Positions 33,792 through 41,863 of a stretch of DNA of 45,854 nt are shown here, in pieces. Position numbers and translations under genes: made by a program. The notes below the pieces were generated by a model that had not been told where the DNA came from, did no database searches, and saw only the letters and a program-made list of their open reading frames with translations. Origin of the DNA: Ignavibacterium sp. GTDB lineage: Bacteria > Zixibacteria > MSB-5A5 > GN15 > PGXB01. Numbering within the stretch: the stretch's first letter is position 1; each line of letters begins with the position of its first letter. The stretch is taken from contig DYGG01000026.1 of the NCBI GenBank assembly GCA_020724775.1, positions 1 through 45,854 of the forward strand, in the 5' to 3' direction.

Positions 33792-36176
33792 CTATCCTTC
33801 CCGAATCTCCGCCTTAAACTGATTCTTTAAGTAATCTGTGATTTTATCATATATATCAGAAACTTCCTTGCTCTCCAAACTTCGCTCGTTAGAGCGAAAA
33901 GTCAGCGCAAAAGCCAGCGATTTTTTCCCATCCCCGATCTGTTTCCCCCGATACAGGTCAAATAGCACTACTTTTTCCAGAAGTTTTCCGCCGGTTGTCT
34001 TAATCCCTTGCATCAGGTCGGCTACTTTGACACTTTCATCAACAATCAGGGCGACATCACGCGGTGCTGAGGGATACTTGGGCAACGGCTCATATTCCGC
34101 CGCCGGCTTACGATATTCAAGTAACGCTTCGAAATCTAAGACCGCCACATACCCGGTCTGTTTGATGTCAAATATTCGAAGAATGTCAGCCGCTATTTCT
34201 CCCGCCTTCCCGACCTCTTTACCGCCAATTCTCAGCGAGAAGGAAATTCCTGCCTCGAAAGGCACCGTATTATCAGGTTGAAATTCTATTTCCTCCAGAG
34301 GAACAGCGGCGAGAATGCCCTCCAGCGCCCCTTTCAGGTCAAAAAAGTCATACTTTCTCTCTTTTGCAAACCAGTGCATTTCGGAACTTCCCGAAACTAT
34401 AATTCCGAGTTGCTCCGTTTCGACCGGCGGAGCGCCCTGAGCCGCAGGATGAAAAACCTTGCCCAACTCAAACAATCGAATATCGAGATTACGGTGGGCG
34501 AAATTATGGGCGGCGGCCCGCAGAAGCGAGTATATCAGGCTGTTCTGGAGCACCGACATCTCTTCCGCTATCGGATTAAGTATCTTAACAGCCGGTTGGA
34601 AACCGCTGACAACCCCCAAAAGCCTCGGGTCTGCCATTCCGGATCCGTAGATTTCATCATATCCCTGCGCGGTCATAATCTGCCTGAGCGCTTGCCGCAA
34701 GATATCATCCTCAGCCAGATGAGTGAAAAGAGGTCCTATATTCCGGTCAGCGGTTGGAATCTTGTCGTACCCTTCAATCCTGGCAATCTCTTCAATTAAG
34801 TCCATCTCTCTGGTAATGTCCGGGCGGAAAGTCGGTACAAGCACTTCCGGGGTCTCATCTCCCATCGGCTCAAACTCCAGCCCCTTGAGAATCTCCTTGA
34901 TTCGTTCTGCCGTTATATTAGTGCCCAGAACTTTGTTTACCCGTGTCGCCCTCAGTTTAATCCGGAGAGGAAAAATCTTCCGAGGATAGCAATCGACGAT
35001 TCCCTGAAGTATCTGCCCGCCGGCATATTCCTGAATCAGATAGGCGGCGCGGTTCAGCGCCTCGGTCACAATGTTCGGGTCGGCTCCTTTTTCGAAACGG
35101 GCAGACGACTCCGTGGTTATGCCCAGTCTCTGACGGCTCCTGCGAATCGTAATGGGATTGAAATATGCCGACTCTAAAAGGATTTCGCTGGTGGAATCAG
35201 AAACCTCGGAATTTAATCCTCCCATCACACCGGCAGCGGCGACACCCTGCTTTCCATCTGTGATAAGCAGAACTTCTTTGTTCAGTTGATGCTCTTTTCC
35301 GTCAAGAGTAGTGAACTTCTCCCCTTCTTCAGCCCGGCGCACCAGGACCTCTTTGCCGCTGAAGAGATTGTAATCAAAGGCGTGGAGCGGATGCCCCAAT
35401 TCGAGCATTACCAAATTGGTAATATCGACCACATTTGAAATGGGGCGAATTCCTGAGATAATCAGTTTTCGCTTAATCCACCAGGGAGATGGTCCCACTT
35501 TCACCTCTTTGATAATCCTTGCCGCATACCGCGGGCAAGCCTCCGAATCGGCGATTGAAATTTTGACCCAACTGTCGGCCCGCTCGCGGATTTCTTCCAT
35601 TATATATTCCGGTTTTCGAAGTCTCTTATCGGCTAAAACTGCGGCATCCCGCGCTATTCCAACCGCTGAGAGCGAATCGCCCCGGTTTGGGGTCAAGTCG
35701 AATTTAAGAAGATAGTCGTCTATACCAAGATAACCGGCCACCGGCTCGCCGACCGGCGCATCCTTATCCAGAACCATAATGCCGGAGTGGTCATCAGACA
35801 GTCCCAGTTCCCGTTCCGAGCAGATCATCCCGTACGATTCCACTCCCCGTATCTTTGCCTTCTTTATCTCCCCCACCCCTTTAAGGACCGCTCCCACTTT
35901 TGCCAGAACCACCTTCTGCTCCGCGCGGGCATTCGGTGCCCCGCAGATGACCTGCAAGACCTCGCTGCCTATATTAACTTGAGCGGTGCTCAAATGGTCT
36001 GTCCCCTTGACCGGTTTTATTTCCACAATCCTGCCGACTACAATACTTTCCAGACTGGTTTCGACAAACGGCGCCGCTTCAGCCTGCGTTCCGCAGAGAG
36101 TAAGTCGCTCGGCCAGTTCCTTCGGCGACCAGGTAATATCGACCAGTTCCTTTATCCAGCTATAGGGAATTTGCAT
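33792..36176 (-). CDS. pheT: Phenylalanyl-tRNA synthetase beta subunit
   Basis: This 794-residue protein has normal length. The N-terminal MQIPYSWIKELVDI is followed by an EMAP-type tRNA-binding domain (about 40-150). The B3/B4 editing domain lies in the first half, then B5, the catalytic-like core, and a C-terminal FDX-ACB anticodon-binding domain (about 700-794, PKYPSAPRDVALIV). The beta subunit recognises tRNA-Phe and clears Tyr-tRNA-Phe. Its ATG shares one base with the pheS stop (TAATG), so synthesis is coupled. Confidence 0.97.
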   Translation of the reverse strand: MQIPYSWIKELVDITWSPKELAERLTLCGTQAEAAPFVETSLESIVVGRIVEIKPVKGTDHLSTAQVNIGSEVLQVICGAPNARAEQKVVLAKVGAVLKGVGEIKKAKIRGVESYGMICSERELGLSDDHSGIMVLDKDAPVGEPVAGYLGIDDYLLKFDLTPNRGDSLSAVGIARDAAVLADKRLRKPEYIMEEIRERADSWVKISIADSEACPRYAARIIKEVKVGPSPWWIKRKLIISGIRPISNVVDITNLVMLELGHPLHAFDYNLFSGKEVLVRRAEEGEKFTTLDGKEHQLNKEVLLITDGKQGVAAAGVMGGLNSEVSDSTSEILLESAYFNPITIRRSRQRLGITTESSARFEKGADPNIVTEALNRAAYLIQEYAGGQILQGIVDCYPRKIFPLRIKLRATRVNKVLGTNITAERIKEILKGLEFEPMGDETPEVLVPTFRPDITREMDLIEEIARIEGYDKIPTADRNIGPLFTHLAEDDILRQALRQIMTAQGYDEIYGSGMADPRLLGVVSGFQPAVKILNPIAEEMSVLQNSLIYSLLRAAAHNFAHRNLDIRLFELGKVFHPAAQGAPPVETEQLGIIVSGSSEMHWFAKERKYDFFDLKGALEGILAAVPLEEIEFQPDNTVPFEAGISFSLRIGGKEVGKAGEIAADILRIFDIKQTGYVAVLDFEALLEYRKPAAEYEPLPKYPSAPRDVALIVDESVKVADLMQGIKTTGGKLLEKVVLFDLYRGKQIGDGKKSLAFALTFRSNERSLESKEVSDIYDKITDYLKNQFKAEIREG

Positions 36177-37189
36177 TAATGAAACTGCCTGATAAAACGG
36201 ATATCATTCTCATAGAGTAAACGAATATCGGTAATACGGTATTTCAGCAGCGCAATTCTCTCCACTCCCATTCCAAACGCATATCCGGTATACTTCTCCG
36301 AATCGTATCCGACATTCCGCATCACATTCGGGTCAATCATGCCGCAGCCAAGAATCTCCAGCCACCCTTCGTACTTGCAGAGTTGGCACCCTTTTCCTTT
36401 GCATAAGAGACAGGATATATCTACTTCCGCCGAAGGCTCTGTGAATGGGAAGAAACTGGGTCGGAAACGAAGTTTCAGTCCCTCTCCATAGAAATCCCGG
36501 CAGAACGCCACCAGCACCCCTTTGAGGTCTCCCATCGTAATCCCTTCATCGACTAAGAATCCATCAACCTGATGAAATACGCAGTACGACCGTGTCGAAA
36601 TCGCCTCGTTGCGGTATGTTTTCCCTGGCGTAATGACTTTTACCGGCGGCTTATTCGATTCCAGTACTCTTATCTGAACCGGTGTGGTATGGGTTCTTAA
36701 GAGCAGACCTCCATCGAGATAAAATGTGTCCTGCATATCTCGCGCGGGATGGTCGGGAGGAAAATTGAGCGCCTCGAAATTATAGTAGTCGTTTTCAATA
36801 TCCGGTCCGCGCGCAATGGAAAAACCCATTCCGTAGAACGATTGACAGATACGGTCGATTACACGGGTGATTGGATGCAGCGATCCCTGTCTCTGTTTTA
36901 TGCCAGGGAGGGTATAATCGAACGGCGAGTCCTGTTTGACCCCCTCGAACTTCTGACGAGCCGAGATGAGGGCTTCTTCCAGACGGAGCCGCGCTTGATT
37001 GGCGGCCGCTCCGACCACTTTGCGACTTTCCGGCGGCAAGTCCTTGATTCCTTTAAGAACCGCCGTTATTGCCCCCCTGCGGCCCAGATATTTTACATCA
37101 ACCGCCTCTAACTCCTGAGGCGACCGCGCCCCTTCAATTGCGGTCAGTGCTTCCTGGAGAATGCCATCTATATGGTCAAGCCCGGACAT
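36176..37189 (-). CDS. pheS: Phenylalanyl-tRNA synthetase alpha subunit
   Basis: This 337-residue class II synthetase alpha subunit begins with a coiled-coil tRNA-binding arm (about 1-90). It then shows the class II core HPITRVIDRICQSFYGMGF, HTTPVQIR, FHQVDGFLVDEG, FRPSFFPFTEPSAEVDI and GMGVERIALLKY. A Cys-rich insert (CLLCKGKGCQLCK) is common in bacterial PheS. With PheT it forms the alpha2-beta2 enzyme. It starts 16 bp after rplT, and there is no attenuator or T-box in that gap, so control must lie upstream. Confidence 0.97.
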   Translation of the reverse strand: MSGLDHIDGILQEALTAIEGARSPQELEAVDVKYLGRRGAITAVLKGIKDLPPESRKVVGAAANQARLRLEEALISARQKFEGVKQDSPFDYTLPGIKQRQGSLHPITRVIDRICQSFYGMGFSIARGPDIENDYYNFEALNFPPDHPARDMQDTFYLDGGLLLRTHTTPVQIRVLESNKPPVKVITPGKTYRNEAISTRSYCVFHQVDGFLVDEGITMGDLKGVLVAFCRDFYGEGLKLRFRPSFFPFTEPSAEVDISCLLCKGKGCQLCKYEGWLEILGCGMIDPNVMRNVGYDSEKYTGYAFGMGVERIALLKYRITDIRLLYENDIRFIRQFH

Positions 37190-37205
37190 TCATTTATATC
37201 CGGGT

Positions 37206-37556
37206 TTAATTCTGTCTGGCTATTTCGGCTAAACGGCCGAAGGTAGCCGCATCGCGGGCGGCTATATCCGCCAGGATTTTTCGATCGAGGTTGACGCCGG
37301 CTTTCTTCAATCCGCTTATAAAAGTGGAATAATTTATGCCATGAATCTTGGCCGCCGCCGAAATGCGTGCAATCCAAAGATTGCGGAATACTCTCTTTTT
37401 ATTCTTGCGGTCGCGGTAAGCGTACGCCATCCCCTTGTGCACCGTCTCAATCGCTGTCCGGTACAGTCGCGAACGACCGCTGAAATTTCCTTTGGCTTTC
37501 TTAAGAATCTTCTTATGCCTTCTATGAGCGGCAACATTATTCATCGCGCGTGGCAT
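37206..37556 (-). CDS. rplT: 50S ribosomal protein L20
   Basis: This 116-residue protein has the L20 N-terminal basic extension ([20 protein letters not shown]) and the globular end with [18 protein letters not shown]. The ATG has an AGGAGA ribosome binding site. L20 is needed early in large-subunit assembly and in several bacteria represses its own operon by binding the infC-rpmI mRNA. It lies 28 bp after rpmI. Confidence 0.97.
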   Translation of the reverse strand: MPRAMNNVAAHRRHKKILKKAKGNFSGRSRLYRTAIETVHKGMAYAYRDRKNKKRVFRNLWIARISAAAKIHGINYSTFISGLKKAGVNLDRKILADIAARDAATFGRLAEIARQN

Positions 37557-37584
37557 CGTTCAATCTCCTGAATCAAAAATAAAG

Positions 37585-37782
37585 TCATGCGTACGGAATC
37601 AGCAGCCGGACTCGCTTATGGTCGGACTTGCTGGTCAATGTCGATTTCCGAAGTTTTCTTTTCCGCTTCGTTGTTTTCTTCGTCAAAATGTGCGTATGGA
37701 ACGCCTTTTTCCTTTTAATCTTGCCCGTCGCGGTTTTCCGAAACCGTTTCGCTGCGGACCGATTTGTCTTTATCTTGGGCAT
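37585..37782 (-). CDS. rpmI: 50S ribosomal protein L35
   Basis: This 65-residue, very basic protein has the L35 signature [21 protein letters not shown]. The ATG at 37782 lies inside infC, 68 nt before the infC stop, in another reading frame. A GAGG about seven bases upstream of the ATG, also inside infC, serves as ribosome binding site. Translation is therefore bound to that of infC. Confidence 0.97.
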   Translation of the reverse strand: MPKIKTNRSAAKRFRKTATGKIKRKKAFHTHILTKKTTKRKRKLRKSTLTSKSDHKRVRLLIPYA

Positions 37783-38326
37783 TCTCTGGCCTCTTCGCTT
37801 TGGCTTTTATTGCCTGCGGCTTGGGGTTCAGAATCACCGTAAGATTCCGTCCCTCCAGTTTCGCAGTCTGTTCTATCGTACTTATATCACTCAATTCCTG
37901 AACTACTCGTTCCAGAAGTTTATAGCCGTATTCCGTGTGCGCCATCTCCCGGCCGCTGAACATCACGAAAGCCTTGACCTTACTTCCCTGCATCAAAAAT
38001 TCACGAACATGTTTGGTCTTGAACTGAAAATCGTGCTCGTCTATTTTGGGACGATACCGCATCTCCTTCATCTGGACCACATGCTGTTTCTTGCGGGCTA
38101 ACTTCGCCTTCTTGGCAAGTTCATACTTGTACTTTCCAAAATCCATTATCCGGCAGACCGGCGGTCGGCTTGTCGGCGAGACCTCGACCAGGTCAAGATT
38201 CGCTTCCCGCGCCCGCTCCAGGGCCTCCCGAATCGGGATTATCCCGATCTGTTCGCCGCTTGCCCCTATCAAACGGACCGGCGAAATCGAAATCTGCTCG
38301 TTAACCCGTATTCCTTTCTGGACTAT
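37715..38326 (-). CDS. infC: Translation initiation factor IF-3 with AUA start codon
   Basis: The first standard start codon in frame (TTG 38272) would remove the conserved N-terminus. Reading upstream, the frame is open to ATA at 38326, encoding [20 protein letters not shown], which matches IF-3 N-termini. A strong AGGGAGG (38331-38337) lies five bases before that ATA. The protein is thus about 203 residues. [20 protein letters not shown] and [14 protein letters not shown] are family hallmarks. IF-3 proofreads start codons and in E. coli represses its own AUU start, so a rare start is expected. A C-terminal tail of about 30 residues after LNPKPQ overlaps rpmI. Confidence 0.93.
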   Translation of the reverse strand: MVQKGIRVNEQISISPVRLIGASGEQIGIIPIREALERAREANLDLVEVSPTSRPPVCRIMDFGKYKYELAKKAKLARKKQHVVQMKEMRYRPKIDEHDFQFKTKHVREFLMQGSKVKAFVMFSGREMAHTEYGYKLLERVVQELSDISTIEQTAKLEGRNLTVILNPKPQAIKAKAKRPENAQDKDKSVRSETVSENRDGQD

Positions 38327-38337
38327 AACTTCCTCCC

Positions 38338-40278
38338 TTATATTATAGGCGATATCGCCTTTTCACGTATTTCGCTTCTCATAATCTCAATCAGCTTCTC
38401 CAGCTCGAAACTCCCCTTATCTCCTTTTCCATGTATCCGCAGCGCCACCGAGCCGGATTCTCTTTCTTTGGCGCCTATTATAAGCATATATGGAACTTTC
38501 TGCAACTCCGATTCTCTGATTTTGTGCCCGATTTTTTCCGAGCGAGAATCAAGTTCCGCCCGAATCGAATGCGCTTTCAGCCTCTCCAGAACCTGCTCCC
38601 CATATGAATTGAATTCATCCGTAATCGGAAGCACCCGCGCCTGAATCGGCGACAGCCAGAGCGGAAAATTACCGGCATAATGCTCAATCAATACTCCAAA
38701 AAACCGCTCGATGGAACCAAGCAATGCTCGATGAATCATATAGGGACGCTTCAATTGACCGTCTTTATCGGCAAAGACTAGGTCAAATCGCTCCGGCAGA
38801 TTGAAATCGAACTGAATTGTCGAGCATTGCCAGGAGCGCCCCAGGGCATCCTTTATCTTTATATCTATCTTGGGACCGTAAAACGCTCCCCCACCCTGGT
38901 CAACCAGATACTTCAGCCCCAGAATCTCCAGGGCGCGTCGAAGCCCGTTCTCCGCCTTGACCCAATCTTCTTCTTTGCCGATTGCGCCGGCTGGACGAGT
39001 CGAAAGATAAATGTCATAATCCTTGAATTTAAACGGCTCCAATATATGCAGGCAGAATTTTATCAGCCAGACCAGTTCTTCTTCCATCCTGTCCGGAGTC
39101 ACAAAATGATGAGCATCATCCTGGGTGAAACCACGCACTCGCATCAAGCCGTGAAGCACGCCCGGCATCTCATACCGATAAACCGTCCCCAATTCAGCCC
39201 AGCGGAGGGGCAATTCCCGATAACTCCAGCGCCGCGATTTATACATCATGATATGAAATGGGCAATTCATCGGCTTAATCTGGAATTGCATCTCATCAAC
39301 GGCCATCGGATGATACATATTTTCCTTGTAAAAATCGGTATGCCCGGAACGTTTCCAGAGGTCCAGATTGGCAATATGAGGCGAATAGACAATATTATAT
39401 CCGCTCTTGAAGTGCTCTTCGCGCCAGAAATTCTCTATCTCGTTGCGCATAACCGCGCCTTTGGGAAGCCAGAGAATCAGACCGGCGCCAACCTCGTTGG
39501 TGATATGAAATAATCCCAACTGCTTTCCCAGTTCGCGATGGTCGCGACGCCTGGCTTCTTCCAGACGGAAAAGATACTCATCGAGCATGCTTTTCTTGGG
39601 ATATGAGACGCCATAGATGCGCTGAAGCATCCGATTTCTTTCGTCGCCGCGCCAGTAAGCGCCGGATGAGGCAATCAGTTTAAATGCCTTCACAACGCCG
39701 GTGTTCGGAATATGAGGACCGCGACAGAGATCTTCAAAACTGGAATGCTTATAGACCGAGACCCGGTCATCTAAAATATCCTGCTCCAGCATTTCGATTT
39801 TGTACGATTCCCCCTTCTGGCGATAATACTTGAGTCGTTCTGCTCGGCTTACCTCTTCCCGTTTGAATTCGGCGTTTTCCTTTATGATTTCCGCCATCCG
39901 GGTTTCAATTTTCTGCAGATCTTCCGGCGAAAACGGTTTCTCCACTTCAAAGTCATAATAGAAACCTTCCTCAATCGGCGGACCGATGGCCAGTTTTACC
40001 CCCGGATAAAGTTCCTGCACCGCCTGTGCCATAATATGGGCGGTGGAATGCCAGAATACCTGCTTCCCTTCGGGGGATTCAAAAGTCAGTACCTCGATAG
40101 GCGCATCGCTCTCAATCCGGCAGGAAAGGTCTTTCACGGCGCCATTTACTTTGACCGCAATAGCCTCTTTTGCCAGGCGAGGCGAAATCGCTTCGGCAAT
40201 CTCACGTCCAGATGTCCCTTTCGGAAAGGGGCACTCGGAGCCATCGGGAAATATTATCTTAATCTGCTCTGAACTCAT
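38338..40278 (-). CDS. thrS: Threonyl-tRNA synthetase
   Basis: This 646-residue enzyme has the full bacterial plan. TGS domain (1-65) is followed by the editing domain with HSTAHIMAQAV (77-87) and DLCRGPHIP. The class II catalytic core carries the zinc ligands in PMNCPF, DAHHF and IEHYAGNFP, plus MRVRGFTQDDAHHF and GGGAFYGPKIDI. A C-terminal anticodon-binding domain starts at about 540. The infC gene follows, with its ribosome binding site touching the thrS stop. The gene is 62 bp after tRNA-Val and probably shares its promoter. No T-box or clear operator is visible in the leader. Confidence 0.97.
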   Translation of the reverse strand: MSSEQIKIIFPDGSECPFPKGTSGREIAEAISPRLAKEAIAVKVNGAVKDLSCRIESDAPIEVLTFESPEGKQVFWHSTAHIMAQAVQELYPGVKLAIGPPIEEGFYYDFEVEKPFSPEDLQKIETRMAEIIKENAEFKREEVSRAERLKYYRQKGESYKIEMLEQDILDDRVSVYKHSSFEDLCRGPHIPNTGVVKAFKLIASSGAYWRGDERNRMLQRIYGVSYPKKSMLDEYLFRLEEARRRDHRELGKQLGLFHITNEVGAGLILWLPKGAVMRNEIENFWREEHFKSGYNIVYSPHIANLDLWKRSGHTDFYKENMYHPMAVDEMQFQIKPMNCPFHIMMYKSRRWSYRELPLRWAELGTVYRYEMPGVLHGLMRVRGFTQDDAHHFVTPDRMEEELVWLIKFCLHILEPFKFKDYDIYLSTRPAGAIGKEEDWVKAENGLRRALEILGLKYLVDQGGGAFYGPKIDIKIKDALGRSWQCSTIQFDFNLPERFDLVFADKDGQLKRPYMIHRALLGSIERFFGVLIEHYAGNFPLWLSPIQARVLPITDEFNSYGEQVLERLKAHSIRAELDSRSEKIGHKIRESELQKVPYMLIIGAKERESGSVALRIHGKGDKGSFELEKLIEIMRSEIREKAISPII

Positions 40279-40340
40279 TTCGTCTCATAATCATAAGCGG
40301 GAACAAACCATACTTAATACGGCTTATTTCCCGCCAAATA

Positions 40341-40417
40341 TGGTGGGCGATACTGGAATCGAACCAGTGACCCCTTGCATGTCAAGCAAGTACTCTAACC
40401 ATCTGAGCTAATCGCCC
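40341..40417 (-). tRNA. tRNA-Val (GAC), CCA encoded
   Basis: On the minus strand a complete cloverleaf is present. The acceptor stem GGGCGAT pairs perfectly with ATCGCCC, then discriminator A and encoded CCA (40343-40341). D-arm GCTC/GAGT, anticodon stem CTTGC/GCAAG with loop TTGACAT (anticodon GAC), variable region, and T-arm ACTGG-TTCGATT-CCAGT follow. It reads GUC and GUU valine codons. It lies upstream of thrS in the same direction. Confidence 0.97.
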
Positions 40418-40466
40418 AATCACTAATCAAAAATCTGCTTAATTCGGCAAACACATTAAGCCTTAA

Positions 40467-40495
40467 AGTTTATATCTTAATATCGTTAATGTCAA
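40467..40495 (-). promoter_or_regulatory. Candidate promoter for tRNA-Val and the thrS operon
   Basis: On the minus strand TTGACA (40490-40495) is followed after 17 bp by TAAACT (40467-40472), or after 15 bp by TATAAA (40469-40474). It lies 50 bp upstream of the tRNA 5' end. Upstream of it, arms 40506-40512 and 40558-40564 (AAGAGAC/GTCTCTT) could form a long-loop hairpin ending the DUF2905 transcript. Confidence 0.6.
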
Positions 40496-40564
40496 GCAAA
40501 ATATTAAGAGACAACAGACTAAAAGGGTTCCCGGCAAATCGTCGCTTCCATTATTGCGTCTCTT

Positions 40565-40789
40565 TTACTTTCCACCTCTGAATAGATTCATAATCATCGT
40601 AAGGAACAATGAAATCAAAAGCATCGACACAATCGGAAAATAGACTTTGAAGTTGCCGAATCGCCAATTAAGGTCGCCAGGCAGACGTCCCAGATATGGA
40701 ATCTTTCCAGACAAAATGAGAATAATTCCGGCGATAATTAGCCCTATCCCCAACAATATCAAAACCTTGCCAGTTTGCAGCTGATTCAT
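40565..40789 (-). CDS. DUF2905 small membrane protein
   Basis: This 74-residue protein has two transmembrane helices (about 8-27 and 49-70) around a conserved GRLPGDLNWRFGNFKVYFPI segment, the DUF2905 signature. Function of the family is unknown. There is no ribosome binding site before the ATG at 40789, and a promoter lies only six bases upstream of it, so the message may be leaderless. It is divergent from the dehydrogenase/ackA operon. Confidence 0.88.
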   Translation of the reverse strand: MNQLQTGKVLILLGIGLIIAGIILILSGKIPYLGRLPGDLNWRFGNFKVYFPIVSMLLISLFLTMIMNLFRGGK

Positions 40790-40795
40790 GCGGCA

Positions 40796-40824
40796 AATTT
40801 ATCCATTTTACGGCGGCGCGTCAA
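40796..40824 (-). promoter_or_regulatory. Promoter for the DUF2905 gene, possibly leaderless
   Basis: On the minus strand TTGACG (40819-40824), a 17-bp spacer and TAAATT (40796-40801) place the transcription start within one or two bases of the ATG at 40789. Confidence 0.5.
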
Positions 40825-40877
40825 TATCCTGCTTATCCCCCTTATGCCCAAATAGTTCATTTCTTCGCAGAAAATAG

Positions 40878-40905
40878 TTGCGGGTAAATTCTTAGATGAT
40901 ATATT
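40878..40905 (+). promoter_or_regulatory. Candidate promoter for the hbd-like/ackA operon
   Basis: On the plus strand TTGCGG (40878-40883), 16 bp and TATATT (40900-40905) precede the ATG at 40952 by about 46 bp. The -35 match is modest. Confidence 0.35.
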
Positions 40906-40951
40906 TGTAGGTGATTGTTACTTTTTTCACATAATGGCAGAGGTTTAAGGT

Positions 40952-41863
40952 ATGCCTGATAATAAGATTGTAATTGTCGGCGCCGGGGTAATGGGGCAAG
41001 GCTTAGCCGAGACGATTGCCACTACCGGTCAAGAAGTGATATTGCTTGACCGCACTATCAAAATGGCTAAAGAAGGTATCGATAGAATTGGCGATAGTCT
41101 CGATCATGCCATTCAGCGCTGGGGGATGACGGCGTCAGACAAGCGAGCAGTATTATCACGCATCACCCCCTCCGCGGATTTGCAGGTCGCTAAGGAAGCG
41201 TACCTGGTAATCGAGTCTATCCCGGAAAATATTCGCCTTAAACGGGAACTGTTGGCGAAACTTGATGACCTCTGTCCGGAAGATACGATTTTCATTACCA
41301 ACACCGCCACTCTTTCAATAACAGAACTGGCGGCAGTTACTAACCGTGCTGATAGAATTATCGGCATGCATTTTCTGAATCCCGTGCCCAAAATTCCGGT
41401 GGTCGAAATTGTCCGCGGACTGAATACTTCCGATTCCACCTACCTTAAGGCCCGCGAATTCGCCGACATGCTCGGCAAAACGCCGGTGCTGGTATATGAA
41501 TACCCCGGCTATGTGACCACTCGAATCATTGTGCCGCTGCTGAATGAAGCGATGCATGTCCTGATGGAAGGCGTTTCGACGGCCGATGATATCGACACCG
41601 CCATGAAACTTGGCTATGGTTTCAATGTGGGTCCTCTGGCTCTTGCCGATATGATGGGACTTGATGTCGTCATGTCCTGGATGGAAAACCTTCTGGCGGA
41701 ACTTTCCGAGCACAAGTATAATCCTTGTCCTTTGCTGCGGAAGATGGTCCGCGCCGGGCAACTGGGTGTCAAGACCGGACAGGGATTTTTCAAATATGAT
41801 AAAGAGGGGAATCGGATCCCCGATGAAGGGACCTCTTTTGTCGGTTTGAGGGTTGAAAAATGA
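40952..41863 (+). CDS. 3-hydroxyacyl-CoA dehydrogenase-like protein with altered active site
   Basis: This 303-residue protein has the two-domain fold of 3-hydroxyacyl-/3-hydroxybutyryl-CoA dehydrogenases. The Rossmann motif is VGAGVMGQG (9-17), and GMHFLNPVP (138-146) and DDIDTAMKLGYGFNVGPLALAD follow. The catalytic His140 and Glu152 are present. By alignment of conserved motifs with the human enzyme, the active-site Ser of NTSS is Ala119 and the Asn of the PGF-x-x-NR motif is Thr190. The NAD site looks intact, so it is probably a dehydrogenase, but classical 3-hydroxybutyryl-CoA activity is uncertain. Its stop overlaps the ackA start (ATGA), which ties it to acyl-phosphate/acyl-CoA metabolism. 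Confidence 0.85.
   Translation: MPDNKIVIVGAGVMGQGLAETIATTGQEVILLDRTIKMAKEGIDRIGDSLDHAIQRWGMTASDKRAVLSRITPSADLQVAKEAYLVIESIPENIRLKRELLAKLDDLCPEDTIFITNTATLSITELAAVTNRADRIIGMHFLNPVPKIPVVEIVRGLNTSDSTYLKAREFADMLGKTPVLVYEYPGYVTTRIIVPLLNEAMHVLMEGVSTADDIDTAMKLGYGFNVGPLALADMMGLDVVMSWMENLLAELSEHKYNPCPLLRKMVRAGQLGVKTGQGFFKYDKEGNRIPDEGTSFVGLRVEK

Noticed and set aside
38827-39513. Plus-strand open frame of 228 codons
   Set aside because: It lies wholly inside thrS on the opposite strand, has no domain or signal, and thrS is certain.
40279-40340. T-box or attenuator before thrS
   Set aside because: Only 62 bp separate the tRNA from thrS, with no specifier loop, T-box sequence or terminator hairpin.
40043-40411. 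Plus-strand open frame of 122 codons ending in a GIEPVTP-type sequence
   Set aside because: It runs through thrS and antisense to the tRNA-Val gene. The VGDTGIEPVTP string is a well-known artefact of translating the complement of tRNA genes.
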